Source: Roseovarius nanhaiticus
GTDB lineage: Bacteria > Pseudomonadota > Alphaproteobacteria > Rhodobacterales > Rhodobacteraceae
NCBI RefSeq assembly: GCF_900156535.1
Contig: NZ_FTNV01000001.1
Span: 620,001-684,000 of the forward strand
DNA: 64,000 bases
Reading direction: 5' to 3'
How positions within the stretch are numbered: the stretch's first letter is position 1; each line of letters begins with the position of its first letter. Under the pieces are notes generated by a model, which saw only the letters and a program-made list of their open reading frames with translations, did not search any database and was not told where the DNA came from. The position numbers and the translations under genes were made by a program. Shown in pieces: positions 56,377 to 64,000 of this stretch.

Positions 56377-56790
56377 ATGTTCAAGACCATCATGGTCCCC
56401 GTCGATCTGGTTCACAAGGACAAGCAGCAAAAGGCGCTGGCCGTCGCCGGTGAAATGGCCAAGGCCCATGGCGCGACGGTTCATGTCGTCAGCGTGGGCG
56501 GCGAATTGCCGAGCACGCTTGGCCACAACCCAGGCGAATTCGGCAAGACGCTTGCGGATTTCACCGCGTCCCTGCGCGAGCAATACGGCGCCGAGGTCGA
56601 GGCGCATCCCGTGCAATCCACCGATCCTGCGGTCGATACCACGCGCAAGCTGATGCAAGCGATCGACGATATCGGAGCAGACCTCGTCATCATGGCCTCG
56701 CATCAGCCCGGCGTGATGGAGCATATCTTCAGTTCCCACGGCGGCTATATCGCGCAGCACGCCAAATGTTCGGTCTTCGTGATCCGCTAG
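56377..56790 (+). CDS. Universal stress protein (UspA family)
   Basis: A 137-residue protein with the Usp alpha/beta fold: FKTIMVPVDLVHKDKQQKALAVAGEMAK at the start. The C-terminal segment FSSHGGYIAQHAKCSVFVIR ends in a VxVxR-like strand, and the HASS-type loop MASHQPGVMEHIFSSHG resembles the ATP-binding GxxG motif without being perfect. Divergent from the ArsR gene. GAAAGGA lies upstream of the ATG. Confidence 0.9.
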   Translation: MFKTIMVPVDLVHKDKQQKALAVAGEMAKAHGATVHVVSVGGELPSTLGHNPGEFGKTLADFTASLREQYGAEVEAHPVQSTDPAVDTTRKLMQAIDDIGADLVIMASHQPGVMEHIFSSHGGYIAQHAKCSVFVIR

Positions 56791-56795
56791 GTGTC

Positions 56796-56828
56796 GGCGC
56801 GCGGCGCCCAAGCTGTCGCGCGCCTTTC
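56796..56828 (+). terminator. Terminator after the universal stress gene
   Basis: GGCGCGCG (56796-56803) and CGCGCGCC (56817-56824) form a perfect 8-bp stem followed by TTTCTC. It starts six bases after the stop codon. Confidence 0.7.
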
Positions 56829-56897
56829 TCAACCGAAAGGTTGAATGAGCTTTGCACACCCAAATTGTCGGCCTTTGCACCGAGCTTGCCTCAGCAT

Positions 56898-56930
56898 TGC
56901 TTTCATTGTTCCAAAAATACTCAATCTGAA
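56898..56930 (-). repeat. Dispersed intergenic repeat, copy E
   Basis: Read on the minus strand, 25 bases (56922-56898) are identical to 52159-52183 (copy D). It lies between the universal stress gene and atpI. The GC-rich half of the repeat is missing here; ATTGAGTATTTTTGG lies in its place. Confidence 0.8.
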
Positions 56931-57020
56931 CAGTACCTTGATGGGATCTGACTGTCGCTTGACTCGGCGCCCCCTGCCGCATAGCAATGCGCCAAACGTC
57001 CGCATGCAGGGGCTTGCCCA

Positions 57021-57383
57021 GTGACTGACCCCGACCGTCGCGCCCGACTTCGCGATCTCGAGGCCCGGATCGACGCGCTCAAGGCGCCGAGAGAGGTCAA
57101 GCCGCACACGGATGAGCACTATTCGCAGGCACAACATGCCTGGCGGATGGTCATAGAACTCGTTTCCGGTCTCTTGATCGGTTTCGGCATCGGATATGGG
57201 CTGGACAGCCTGTTGGGCACGCTGCCCATCTTTCTGGTGATCTTTACGCTCTTGGGCCTCGCGGCCGGGATCAAGGTGATGATCCGCAGCGCGCAAGAGA
57301 TCCAGAGCAAACAGCAGGCCGATCAGGCCAAGACACAAATGGCCGAGACAGGCCAAGACGAGAGGGCGAAAGATGGCGACTGA
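57021..57383 (+). CDS. atpI: ATP synthase protein I
   Basis: A 120-residue small membrane protein that heads the F0 operon; in other bacteria AtpI helps assemble the c-ring and transport Mg2+. It has a charged N-terminus ([19 protein letters not shown]), two membrane helices ([24 protein letters not shown] and [20 protein letters not shown]), and a basic/acidic tail. GTG start. It overlaps atpB by 11 bases. Confidence 0.9.
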   Translation: MTDPDRRARLRDLEARIDALKAPREVKPHTDEHYSQAQHAWRMVIELVSGLLIGFGIGYGLDSLLGTLPIFLVIFTLLGLAAGIKVMIRSAQEIQSKQQADQAKTQMAETGQDERAKDGD

Positions 57384-58155
57384 AGCAGCATCCGGCGAAG
57401 CAACCGGTCTGGTCTTCCACCCGATGGACCAGTTCATCATCGCGCCGCTTTTCGGTGATGGACCCGTCGGTTTGTTTACCGTCACCAATCTCACGCTGTG
57501 GATGGCGATCACGATCCTCGCCACCATGGGGCTTTTGGTTCTCGGCTCGTCCAGCCGCCAGTCGATTCCGACGCGCATGCAATCGGTGGCCGAACTGGCT
57601 TACGGCTTCATCCGCAAGATGGTCGAAGATGTCGCGGGCCGCGACGCTCTGCCGTATTTCCCCTACATCATGACGATCTTCATGTTCGTCGTCATGGCCA
57701 ACTTCGTCGGCCTCATTCCTGGCTCGTTCACCTCGACCAGCCACATCGGCGTGACCGCCGTTCTGGCGCTTCTGGTCTTCGTGTCAGTGACCGTGATCGG
57801 CTTCGTCAAGCATGGCGCAGGCTTCCTCGGGCTCTTCTGGATCAGCGCCGCGCCGCTGCCGCTGCGCCCGATCCTGGCGCTGATCGAAGTCATTTCCTAC
57901 TTCGTGCGTCCCGTCAGCCACTCCATTCGTCTGGCGGGCAACATGATGGCCGGCCACGCCGTCATCAAAGTGTTCGCGGCCTTTGCCCCGATGATCATCA
58001 TCTCGACGGGCATTGGCCTTGCCGTGACGCCGCTCTCGATCCTCGCGATCTCGGCGATCTACGCGCTCGAAGTGCTGGTCTGCTTCATTCAGGCCTACGT
58101 CTTTACCATTCTGACCTGCGTGTACCTCAAGGATGCGCTGCACCCGGCGCACTGA
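57373..58155 (+). CDS. atpB: ATP synthase F0 subunit a
   Basis: A 260-residue membrane protein, the stator half-channel for protons. The essential arginine is in [19 protein letters not shown], and the last helices match the a-subunit ([27 protein letters not shown]). The start codon lies within the atpI end. Followed by a hairpin and then atpE. Confidence 0.97.
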   Translation: MATEAASGEATGLVFHPMDQFIIAPLFGDGPVGLFTVTNLTLWMAITILATMGLLVLGSSSRQSIPTRMQSVAELAYGFIRKMVEDVAGRDALPYFPYIMTIFMFVVMANFVGLIPGSFTSTSHIGVTAVLALLVFVSVTVIGFVKHGAGFLGLFWISAAPLPLRPILALIEVISYFVRPVSHSIRLAGNMMAGHAVIKVFAAFAPMIIISTGIGLAVTPLSILAISAIYALEVLVCFIQAYVFTILTCVYLKDALHPAH

Positions 58156-58171
58156 TCCGCAGGCTGAAATA

Positions 58172-58192
58172 CCGGCAGGGTGATCCTGCCGG
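58172..58192 (+). promoter_or_regulatory. Hairpin between atpB and atpE
   Basis: CCGGCAGG (58172-58179) and CCTGCCGG (58185-58192) form a perfect 8-bp stem with a 5-base loop. It lies 17 bases after the atpB stop and 47 before the atpE start. No T-run. It may protect the 5' end of an atpE-containing fragment. Confidence 0.6.
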
Positions 58193-58238
58193 ACCGAACG
58201 ACCGAAATACCGCAAATTCCACAGTAAGGAGACATCTC

Positions 58239-58475
58239 ATGGAAGGCGATATCGCAACAATGGGCGCATACATCGGCGCAGGTCTGGCATCCGTCGGCAT
58301 GGGCGGCGCAGCCGTCGGTGTGGGCAATGTTGTCGGCAACTTCCTGTCGGGCGCCCTGCGCAACCCCTCGGCCGCCGCTGGCCAGACGGCCACCATGTTC
58401 ATCGGCATCGCATTCGCCGAAGCACTGGGGATCTTCTCGTTCCTCGTCGCGCTTCTGCTGATGTTCGCCGTCTAA
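58239..58475 (+). CDS. atpE: ATP synthase F0 subunit c
   Basis: A 78-residue proteolipid of two helices, present in many copies in the rotor ring. Helix 1: [32 protein letters not shown]. Helix 2 carries the proton-binding acid in [23 protein letters not shown] (Glu). AGTAAGGAGAC gives a strong ribosome binding site. It is bracketed by two hairpins. Confidence 0.98.
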   Translation: MEGDIATMGAYIGAGLASVGMGGAAVGVGNVVGNFLSGALRNPSAAAGQTATMFIGIAFAEALGIFSFLVALLLMFAV

Positions 58476-58505
58476 GAACACCCGGTAGACTGATCCTTAC
58501 GGGAT

Positions 58506-58532
58506 GGGTGAAGGGCATCGTGCCCTTCACCC
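58506..58532 (+). promoter_or_regulatory. Strong 12-bp hairpin between atpE and b' gene
   Basis: GGGTGAAGGGCA (58506-58517) and TGCCCTTCACCC (58521-58532) pair perfectly across a TCG loop. It begins 30 bases after the atpE stop. There is no T-run. Probably a partial terminator or an RNase barrier that raises atpE relative to the b genes. Confidence 0.7.
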
Positions 58533-58569
58533 TCTCTTACAGACAGGCTCCTGAGAAAGGACACTACGA

Positions 58570-59118
58570 ATGGCTACCGAGACCGCCGCTGCAACAGCCA
58601 GCCAGTGCGTCAACTCCTATGGCGGAGCAATCGGCCTGCCGCAGTTGTGCCCTGACTGGATCGGCAATCAGATCTTCTGGTTGCTCGTTACCCTCGTCAT
58701 CATTTTCTTTGTGCTGTCGCGCGTCGCATTGCCGCGCATCGCAGCCGTTCTGGCCGAGCGCCAGGGCACCATCACCAATGACATTGCCGCCGCCGAAGAC
58801 CTGAAGGTCAAGGCGAGCGAAGCAGAGGCCGCCTATGAGAAGGCGCTGGCCGACGCGCGCAGCAATGCAAACGACATTATTGCCGAAACCAAGGCAGGCA
58901 TCAAAGCCGACCTCGACCAGGCGATGGCAAAGGCTGATGCCGAAATCGCGGCCAAGACCGCCGAGGGCGAAAAGGCCATCGACGAGATCCGCGCCAATGC
59001 GCTGGAATCCGTAAAGCTTGTTGCCAAGGATACCGCCAAGGAAATCGTCGCGGCGATGGGCGGTAAGGCCGATGCCAAGACCGTCGACGCCGCCGTCGCC
59101 TCGCAGATGAAAGGTTGA
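58570..59118 (+). CDS. ATP synthase F0 subunit b' (AtpF2/AtpX type)
   Basis: A 182-residue stator subunit with one N-terminal membrane helix ([20 protein letters not shown]) followed by a long coiled coil with heptads of Ala/Glu/Lys (for example [25 protein letters not shown]). Alphaproteobacteria have both b and b'. This one is divergent from the b subunit next to it. It starts 94 bases after atpE. Confidence 0.93.
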   Translation: MATETAAATASQCVNSYGGAIGLPQLCPDWIGNQIFWLLVTLVIIFFVLSRVALPRIAAVLAERQGTITNDIAAAEDLKVKASEAEAAYEKALADARSNANDIIAETKAGIKADLDQAMAKADAEIAAKTAEGEKAIDEIRANALESVKLVAKDTAKEIVAAMGGKADAKTVDAAVASQMKG

Positions 59119-59122
59119 TCCC

Positions 59123-59680
59123 ATGCGCATGATTGCATCGCTGATCGCGCTCTTTGCCGCCAGCCCCGCCCTGGCCGCATCAGGCCCGTTCTTCTCGCTG
59201 TCGAACAGCAACTTCGTCGTGATGATTGCGTTCATCCTCTTTCTTGCGGTGCTTGCCTATCTGAAGGTGCCCGGCAAGATTGGCGAGATGCTTGACAAGC
59301 GCGCGGATGGCATCAAATCCGAGCTGGACGAGGCCCGCGCCCTGCGCGAAGAGGCGCAAGCGCTGCTGGCTACATATGAGCGCCAGCAAAAGGACGTGCA
59401 GGCCCAGGCCGACCGGATCGTGGCTCAGGCCAAAACGGAAGCGACCGAAGCGTCGGAGCAGGCCCGCGAAGACCTCAAGAAATCCATCGCCCGCCGCATG
59501 CAGGCCGCCGAAGACCGCATCGCTTCTGCCGAGGCGGATGCAGTACGCGAAGTGCGCGACCAGGCGGCCACCATCGCGATCGCCGCCGCGCGCGAGGTTA
59601 TCGCAAAACAGATGAGCGCCGCCGAAGCGAACAAGCTGATCGACGATGGCATTGAGACGGTAAGTGCCAAGCTGCACTAG
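59123..59680 (+). CDS. atpF: ATP synthase F0 subunit b
   Basis: A 185-residue stator subunit. A signal-like N-terminus (RMIASLIALFAASPALA) precedes one membrane helix (NSNFVVMIAFILFLAVLAYL) and a coiled coil (DEARALREEAQALLATYERQQKDVQAQAD in pieces). In Rhodobacteraceae b and b' form a heterodimer that links F0 to F1. It starts four bases after the b' stop and ends with a terminator. Confidence 0.95.
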   Translation: MRMIASLIALFAASPALAASGPFFSLSNSNFVVMIAFILFLAVLAYLKVPGKIGEMLDKRADGIKSELDEARALREEAQALLATYERQQKDVQAQADRIVAQAKTEATEASEQAREDLKKSIARRMQAAEDRIASAEADAVREVRDQAATIAIAAAREVIAKQMSAAEANKLIDDGIETVSAKLH

Positions 59681-59702
59681 CCAGGCTATGGAAGAATTAA
59701 TG

Positions 59703-59735
59703 AAAACCCGGTGCCTTACAGGCGCCGGGTTTTTG
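59703..59735 (+). terminator. Rho-independent terminator of the atp F0 operon
   Basis: AAACCCGGTGCC (59703-59714) and GGCGCCGGGTTT (59720-59731) form a 12-bp stem with one G-U pair around a TTACA loop, followed by a run of T. It starts 22 bases after the b gene. Confidence 0.95.
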
Positions 59736-59766
59736 CGTTTCGGGCCAAAACTCTTTCCTGAGTTTT

Positions 59767-59792
59767 GCCAAGAAAATTTGAATTTTCTTGGC
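59767..59792. repeat. 26-bp near-perfect palindrome, AAGAAAATT type
   Basis: Left arm GCCAAGAAAATTT (59767-59779) and right arm GAATTTTCTTGGC (59780-59792) match except for the central pair. The arms AAGAAAATT / AATTTTCTT are the same as in the palindrome at 349-370. It lies downstream of the atp terminator. Confidence 0.65.
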
Positions 59793-59885
59793 ACCTGGCC
59801 ACAACATAGACCGTAAAAATGAAAGGGGGCCGTTGGTTCGGCCCCTCGATCATTCTGCTCGCGTCGCTTCCGTCTGCCTGTGGTC

Positions 59886-60113
59886 TTAACTCTTTGGTGG
59901 GGTGATCCGCTGCCCCACCAACAGCGCCGCGCTTCGCGTCAGCGCTTGGCTGTCCACGCGGCCCGTCGCCGTGATCAGATTGTTTGGCACTGTCATGCCC
60001 TCCGCAGCCGGCTCTTCCGCGGCTTGGCTGCCCAGATTGGAAGTCGGTTGAACCGCGATCAGAGCGCCCGTGATGCCCAGAAACCCGAGCGACAAGAACG
60101 CCGCACGGATCAT
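59886..60113 (-). CDS. Small membrane-anchored protein of unknown function
   Basis: A 75-residue protein with one N-terminal hydrophobic helix, AAFLSLGFLGITGALIAVQP, followed by a soluble tail of about 50 residues (VPNNLITATGRVDSQAL...LVGQRITPPKS). It may be a signal anchor. I choose the ATG at 60113, which has GGAAGGTGGG upstream; longer in-frame starts at 60134 and 60260 exist. No family recognised. Confidence 0.6.
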   Translation of the reverse strand: MIRAAFLSLGFLGITGALIAVQPTSNLGSQAAEEPAAEGMTVPNNLITATGRVDSQALTRSAALLVGQRITPPKS

Positions 60114-60363
60114 ATGACCCACCTTCCAGCGCATGTCGCGGTCTTGGCAGCGGCGTGGCATCGGGACGGGCTCTCCGGCGCAAGGGTCAAACTGTGATAA
60201 AACATCCAGATTTGGATGGTGGCGCAAGATATAGGCGCAAAGCCGCGAATCGGTCAACATGCTATGCGCCGGTTTTGCGGTCTCGAAAGCGCGCAGAAAG
60301 CCGTGCAGCGCAAAAAGAGACTCGTTTTCGGGTATTTAGCCCAAGAAAAAAATTTACGCTGCG

Positions 60364-61638
60364 TCAGCCATTTTCGCGCATGACATGCCCGGCCAGATAG
60401 AGCGAGCCGCAGATCAGGATCCGAGCCTCGGGATCTTCCGCCGTGATCCTCGCCAGGGCTGCGCGCAGATCCGGCGCGACATGCGCGGTCAGGCCTGCCG
60501 CCTCCGCGGCGGCGGCGGTGACTTCGGCGGGCAAAGTGTTCGCCTCTCCGGGAATCGACAGCGCGGTGAGGCTGCTCGCCTCGGTTGCCAGCGGGCGCAG
60601 GTAGCCGCCGATATCCTTGGTATTGAGCATGCCGCAGATCAGGTGCGTCGGGCGGGGCGGCAGGCTGGCCAAGTGGCGCCCCAGCGCCTGCCCGGCGGAC
60701 GCATTATGGCCGCCATCCAGCCACAGCTCGGCGCGTGGGGCGGCCTCGGCCAGTGCGCCGCGGTCGAGGCGCTGCATGCGGGCGGGCCATTCGGCGCGCG
60801 TGACGGCAGCTTCGGTGGCAAGATCGCCTTTGGCGAGATGCCGCAGGGCGGCGATGGCGGCGCCCGCGTTTTCTATCTGATGCGCGCCGGGCAGGTTGGG
60901 CAGGGGCAGGTCCAAGAGGCCGCTCTCGTCCTGGTAGATCATGCGGCCTCGCTCGGCGCTGACATGCCAGTGCTGGCCGTGGGCGATGACGGGCGCGCCG
61001 TGACGCGCCGCGACCTCCTCGATCACGTCCAGCGCCTCATCCGCTTGCGGGCCGACGATGCAGGGCACGCCGCGTTTGATGATACCCGCTTTTTCGAACG
61101 CGATCTTGGCCAGCGTATTCCCCAGATATTGCTCGTGGTCGATGCTGACCGGGGTGATAATGGTGAGCGCGGGCCGCGCCACCACATTCGTCGCGTCCAG
61201 CCGCCCGCCAAGGCCCACTTCGAGCAGGGTGTAATCGGCGGGTGTGCGCGCCATCGCAAGAAGCGCGGCACAGGTCGTGATCTCGAAATAGGTGATCGGA
61301 TCGCTGCCATTGGCGGTATAGCACTCGTCCAGAACTGTGCTCAGCGCGTCCTCGGTGATGAGGCTCCCGGCAAGTCGGATCCGCTCGTGAAACCGGGCGA
61401 GATGGGGCGAGGTATAGGCATGGACGCGGCTGCTCTCCGCCTCCAGCCCCGCGCGGATCATGGCCTGCGTGCTGCCCTTCCCATTGGTCCCGGCGATGTG
61501 GATCACCGGGGGCAGGTCATTCTGCGGATTGCCCAAAGCCTCCAGCAACCGCCAGACGCGGTCGAGCGTGAGATCGATGATCTTGGGGTGAAGCGCCATC
61601 ATCCTCTCGAGAATGATGTCCGATCCTGCGCCGCTCAT
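60364..61638 (-). CDS. folC: Bifunctional dihydrofolate synthase/folylpolyglutamate synthase
   Basis: A 424-residue ATP-dependent ligase of the Mur family that adds glutamates to folates. P-loop GTNGKGSTQAMIRAGL near residue 50, the folate-binding block HAYTSPHLARFHERIRLAGS, and LLEVGLGGRLDATNVV. The start ATG overlaps the accD stop by four bases (ATGA). The pairing accD-folC is classical. Confidence 0.97.
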   Translation of the reverse strand: MSGAGSDIILERMMALHPKIIDLTLDRVWRLLEALGNPQNDLPPVIHIAGTNGKGSTQAMIRAGLEAESSRVHAYTSPHLARFHERIRLAGSLITEDALSTVLDECYTANGSDPITYFEITTCAALLAMARTPADYTLLEVGLGGRLDATNVVARPALTIITPVSIDHEQYLGNTLAKIAFEKAGIIKRGVPCIVGPQADEALDVIEEVAARHGAPVIAHGQHWHVSAERGRMIYQDESGLLDLPLPNLPGAHQIENAGAAIAALRHLAKGDLATEAAVTRAEWPARMQRLDRGALAEAAPRAELWLDGGHNASAGQALGRHLASLPPRPTHLICGMLNTKDIGGYLRPLATEASSLTALSIPGEANTLPAEVTAAAAEAAGLTAHVAPDLRAALARITAEDPEARILICGSLYLAGHVMRENG

Positions 61639-62612
61639 TTCTTGGTCGTCGCCTCGGGCGCGGGGGCGGCCTTGGCGTCGGCAGCGCGTTTGGCTGTCGC
61701 CTCGGCACCCTGCGGCTCGGCCTCCTCCAAAGTCGGGGCGGGCAGATCGCCAGCGATAACCGGCGGCAGACCCAGGAGCATGCGGGTGATGGTGATCAGC
61801 TCTTCGCGCATTTGCGGGCGGGGCGTGACGCGGTCCAGCATGCCGTGATCCAGCAAATATTCGGCGCGCTGGAAGCCCTCGGGAAGCTTCTCGCGGATCG
61901 TCTGCTCGATCACGCGGGGCCCGGCAAAGCAGATGAGCGCGTTCGGCTCGGCGATCTGAACGTCACCCAGCATTGCGTAGGAGGCAGTGACGCCGCCGGT
62001 CGTGGGATGCGTGAGCACCACGATATAGGGCAGGCCCGCTTCCTTGAGCATCTGGATCGCGACCGTCGTGCGCGGCATCTGCATGAGGGACAAGATCCCC
62101 TCCTGCATGCGGGCGCCGCCCGCGGCGGAGAAGAGGATCAGCGGGCGCTTCAGCTTCACCGCCTGCTCGGCTGCGGCGATGATCGCGTTGCCGACATACA
62201 TGCCCATGGACCCGGCCATGAACGAGAAGTCCTGCGCGGCGGCGACGATTGGCGTGCGCCCGATTTCGCCGGTGGCGACCAGCATCGCCTCTTTTTCGCC
62301 CGTGGATTTCTGCGCGGCCTTCAGCCGGTCGGGATACCGCTTCTGATCGCGGAAATGTAGCGGGTCGGGTTTGGGTGCAGGCACCGCGACCTCGGTGAAG
62401 GTGCCGCCATCGAACAATGCCTCGAACCGTGCGCGCGGCGCGATATTCATGTGGTGGCCGCAATTGGTGCAGACATTCAGGTTCTGGCTCATCTCGCGGT
62501 GGAACAGCATCGAGCCGCACTCATCGCATTTGGTCCACAGATTCTCGGGCATCTCGCGGCGCGAGAAGATCGAGTTGATGCGCGGGCGCATGTAATTCGT
62601 GATCCAGTTCAT
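61635..62612 (-). CDS. accD: Acetyl-CoA carboxylase carboxyltransferase beta subunit
   Basis: A 325-residue subunit that transfers CO2 from biotin to acetyl-CoA in fatty acid synthesis. A C4 zinc ribbon is seen as CDECGSMLFHREMSQNLNVCTNCG near residue 28, followed by the crotonase-like domain with SAGGARMQEGILSLMQM and PTTGGVTASYAMLGD. The C-terminal tail is Ala-rich beyond about 290. Confidence 0.98.
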   Translation of the reverse strand: MNWITNYMRPRINSIFSRREMPENLWTKCDECGSMLFHREMSQNLNVCTNCGHHMNIAPRARFEALFDGGTFTEVAVPAPKPDPLHFRDQKRYPDRLKAAQKSTGEKEAMLVATGEIGRTPIVAAAQDFSFMAGSMGMYVGNAIIAAAEQAVKLKRPLILFSAAGGARMQEGILSLMQMPRTTVAIQMLKEAGLPYIVVLTHPTTGGVTASYAMLGDVQIAEPNALICFAGPRVIEQTIREKLPEGFQRAEYLLDHGMLDRVTPRPQMREELITITRMLLGLPPVIAGDLPAPTLEEAEPQGAEATAKRAADAKAAPAPEATTKK

Positions 62613-62671
62613 GTGGCCTGCCTGTTTGTCGCGGTTCGCCCTGATTTAAGCCCGGGCGCGCGGAATTGCAA

Positions 62672-63559
62672 TCAGACGCGCAGGGCCAGCCGCGCTGCCA
62701 GATACGAGCAGAGCAGGATGCCCAGATCCATCGGCATCCATTGCAGCATAAGTGCCGTGTCGTCGGGTCCGAACGGGTAGGTGGCCAGTGCCAGCCCGTC
62801 GAAATACCCCGTCGGAGCGCTGATGGCGATGGCGGCAAAGTTGTTGCCGAAGTGTAGCGCGATGGCCGGCCCCAATGTGCCGCAACGCGCGGTCAGGTCT
62901 GCTGCGGCGATACCAAAAAGCGCCGCCCAGACGACGATGACCCATGCCGCATTTCCCATGATGCCGGGCTGGAAATGCAGCATTCCAAAGAGAAGCGCGG
63001 GCAGCACCAGCCAAACGGCCGGGTGACGCACCCGTGCGGCCAGCTGGCTTTGCAGATAGCCGCGAAAGACCACCTCTTCGGCGCCGGTCTGGATCAAGAG
63101 GCCCAACAGCGTCAACGGCAACAGGGCCAGCCAACGCGACGGATCCAGCCCCGGCGTCAGCGGGATGGGGTCGATCAGTTGCACCAGCGACGCGGCCACA
63201 TAGACGCCCAGCATGTAGAGCAGGACGCGCCCACCTTGGCGCAGTGCCAGGGCAGGGCGGCCGATTACGCTGCGCAGCCCGCGCTTGTGGATGAGTGGCA
63301 GCACGAGGGCCAGCGCCATGATCAACAGTCCGAAGGCGTAGAGATTCACGAGCGCGCCCAGGGGCGTTGTGGCTTGCTCGATTCCGAGCCCGTCTTCGCC
63401 CCAAGCCTCGATCGGTATGAACTGCGTGATCAAAAAGCCGTAGATCAGCGACAGCGCCAGAAAGACGGCCGTAATCAGCACAATACCGACCATGAGCCGC
63501 CAGAGGGCGGCACTGCGGCGCGCGGGTTCGACAAGGGGAGCGTAACCGGGATATCGCAT
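62672..63559 (-). CDS. CPBP-family intramembrane metalloprotease
   Basis: A 295-residue membrane protein with about eight helices. The CPBP (Abi) motifs are present: EEVVFRGYLQ near residue 160, FGMLHFQP near 190, and a third histidine in ALHFGNN near 236. The family includes CAAX prenyl proteases and bacteriocin-immunity proteins; bacterial function is usually unknown. It is followed on the minus strand by accD 60 bases on and divergent from ilvD. Confidence 0.87.
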   Translation of the reverse strand: MRYPGYAPLVEPARRSAALWRLMVGIVLITAVFLALSLIYGFLITQFIPIEAWGEDGLGIEQATTPLGALVNLYAFGLLIMALALVLPLIHKRGLRSVIGRPALALRQGGRVLLYMLGVYVAASLVQLIDPIPLTPGLDPSRWLALLPLTLLGLLIQTGAEEVVFRGYLQSQLAARVRHPAVWLVLPALLFGMLHFQPGIMGNAAWVIVVWAALFGIAAADLTARCGTLGPAIALHFGNNFAAIAISAPTGYFDGLALATYPFGPDDTALMLQWMPMDLGILLCSYLAARLALRV

Positions 63560-63689
63560 GGCGCGACGCTATCCCCGCCGGTGGCCGTGCGCAATCGCCA
63601 TCCCGCCGCACCCGCGCGCTTGCGCCAAAGGGGCCGCTCGCCTATTCCTCGGGCAGCATTTTTTACAGCACCGGTTTCGCGAGGCCCCC

Positions 63690-64000
63690 ATGACCAAGTT
63701 CGACAAGTCCAAACTGCCCAGCCGCTATGTCACCGAAGGCCCGTCCAAGGCGCCGCACCGGTCCTACATGTATGCGATGGGCCTGAGCGAGGAAGAGATT
63801 CACCAGCCTCTCGTCGGCGTTGCTACCTGCTGGAACGAGGCCGCGCCGTGCAACATCGCGCTCAGCCGTCAGGCGCAAGCGGTGAAGATGGGCGTGAAAG
63901 CCGGAAGCGGCACGCCGCGCGAATTCACCACGATCACCGTCACCGACGGCATCGCGATGGGCCATGAGGGCATGCGCTCGTCGCTGGCCTCGCGCGAGGC
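63690..64000 (+). CDS. ilvD: Dihydroxy-acid dehydratase, truncated by the window end
   Basis: The first 103 residues of the enzyme that dehydrates dihydroxy acids in valine, leucine and isoleucine synthesis. It has the N-terminal signature KLPSRYVTEGPSKAPHRSYMYAMGLSEEEI, VGVATCWNEAAPCN with the cluster-binding cysteines, and TVTDGIAMGHEGMR. Full IlvD is about 575 residues, so most of the gene lies beyond 64000. The gene is separated by 130 bases from the CPBP gene on the other strand. Confidence 0.93.
   Translation, partial: MTKFDKSKLPSRYVTEGPSKAPHRSYMYAMGLSEEEIHQPLVGVATCWNEAAPCNIALSRQAQAVKMGVKAGSGTPREFTTITVTDGIAMGHEGMRSSLASRE

Noticed and set aside
1..64000. CRISPR array, prophage, integron or insertion sequence
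   Set aside because: I found no regularly spaced direct repeats of 25-40 bases, no transposase, integrase or phage structural motifs, and no terminal inverted repeats flanking a gene. The only foreign-looking part is the pheS-pheT insertion.

Overview
The window reads as a stretch of core chromosome from an alphaproteobacterium of the Rhodobacteraceae (Roseobacter-type). Evidence: about 60-65 % GC in coding DNA, densely packed operons with ATGA/GTGA/TGATG overlaps, a MipZ-type FtsZ-positioning ATPase, a split b/b' ATP synthase stator, a Sigma-32 heat-shock promoter of alphaproteobacterial form, a fused NAD-dependent formate dehydrogenase beta subunit beside fhs and folD, and several small proteins that I associate with this family. 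No rRNA, tRNA, CRISPR, prophage or insertion sequence was found.

Layout. 1-373: lower-GC DNA without a convincing gene, ending in a repeat and a palindrome. 374-7725 (minus): cell-envelope and nitrogen genes (an LpoA-like lipoprotein, glnD, murJ) and trpS; a catalytically degenerate rhomboid lies on the plus strand. 7807-11019 (plus): rsmI, a YraN-family gene, gshB, an alpha/beta hydrolase. 10997-14608 (minus): comM-like ATPase, a GST with a cysteine-rich tail, and two cobalamin genes (cobC-like phosphatase, cobU). 14719-18266 (plus): an rpoH-type sigma factor with a probable RpoE promoter, a ChaN-like protein, coaBC and two TM2 proteins. 18510-22209 (plus): sdhC-sdhD-sdhA-lipoprotein-sdhB behind tandem GTGATCAC palindromes. 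22358-29548 (plus): a one-carbon cluster (formate dehydrogenase beta and alpha, fhs, folD).

29601-37627 is mostly minus: a PdeM-like phosphoesterase, parE, mipZ, dnaJ, dnaK. 37830-43584: alkB, mechanosensitive channels, a YghU-type GST, ytoQ, pheT. 43656-45711: pheT and pheS are separated by about 1 kb containing a YrhK-like gene and an AT-richer membrane protein gene. 45772-53686 (minus): a desaturase, then the translation/secretion supercluster ffh-GNAT-GNAT-chorismate mutase-rpsP-bluB-small protein-rimM-DUF1328-trmD-rplS-rpmE. 53942-59680 (mainly plus): LysR regulator, DMT exporter, a 22-residue membrane peptide, ArsR regulator (minus), universal stress protein, and the F0 operon atpI-B-E-F'-F, in which atpE is bracketed by two strong hairpins. 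59886-63559 (minus): a small membrane-anchored protein, folC, accD and a CPBP protease. The window ends inside ilvD (plus).

Themes. (1) Stress: the rpoH-type factor appears to be RpoE-driven, and dnaK carries a matching Sigma-32 promoter. (2) One-carbon flow: folD, fhs and formate dehydrogenase together allow oxidation of THF-bound C1 units to CO2 with NADH. (3) Cobalamin: cobU, a cobC-like phosphatase and bluB. (4) Two dispersed repeat families recur in intergenic gaps. No clear undescribed system is proven; the best candidates for follow-up are the pheS/pheT insertion, the hairpins around atpE, the operator array before sdhC, and several micro-genes.
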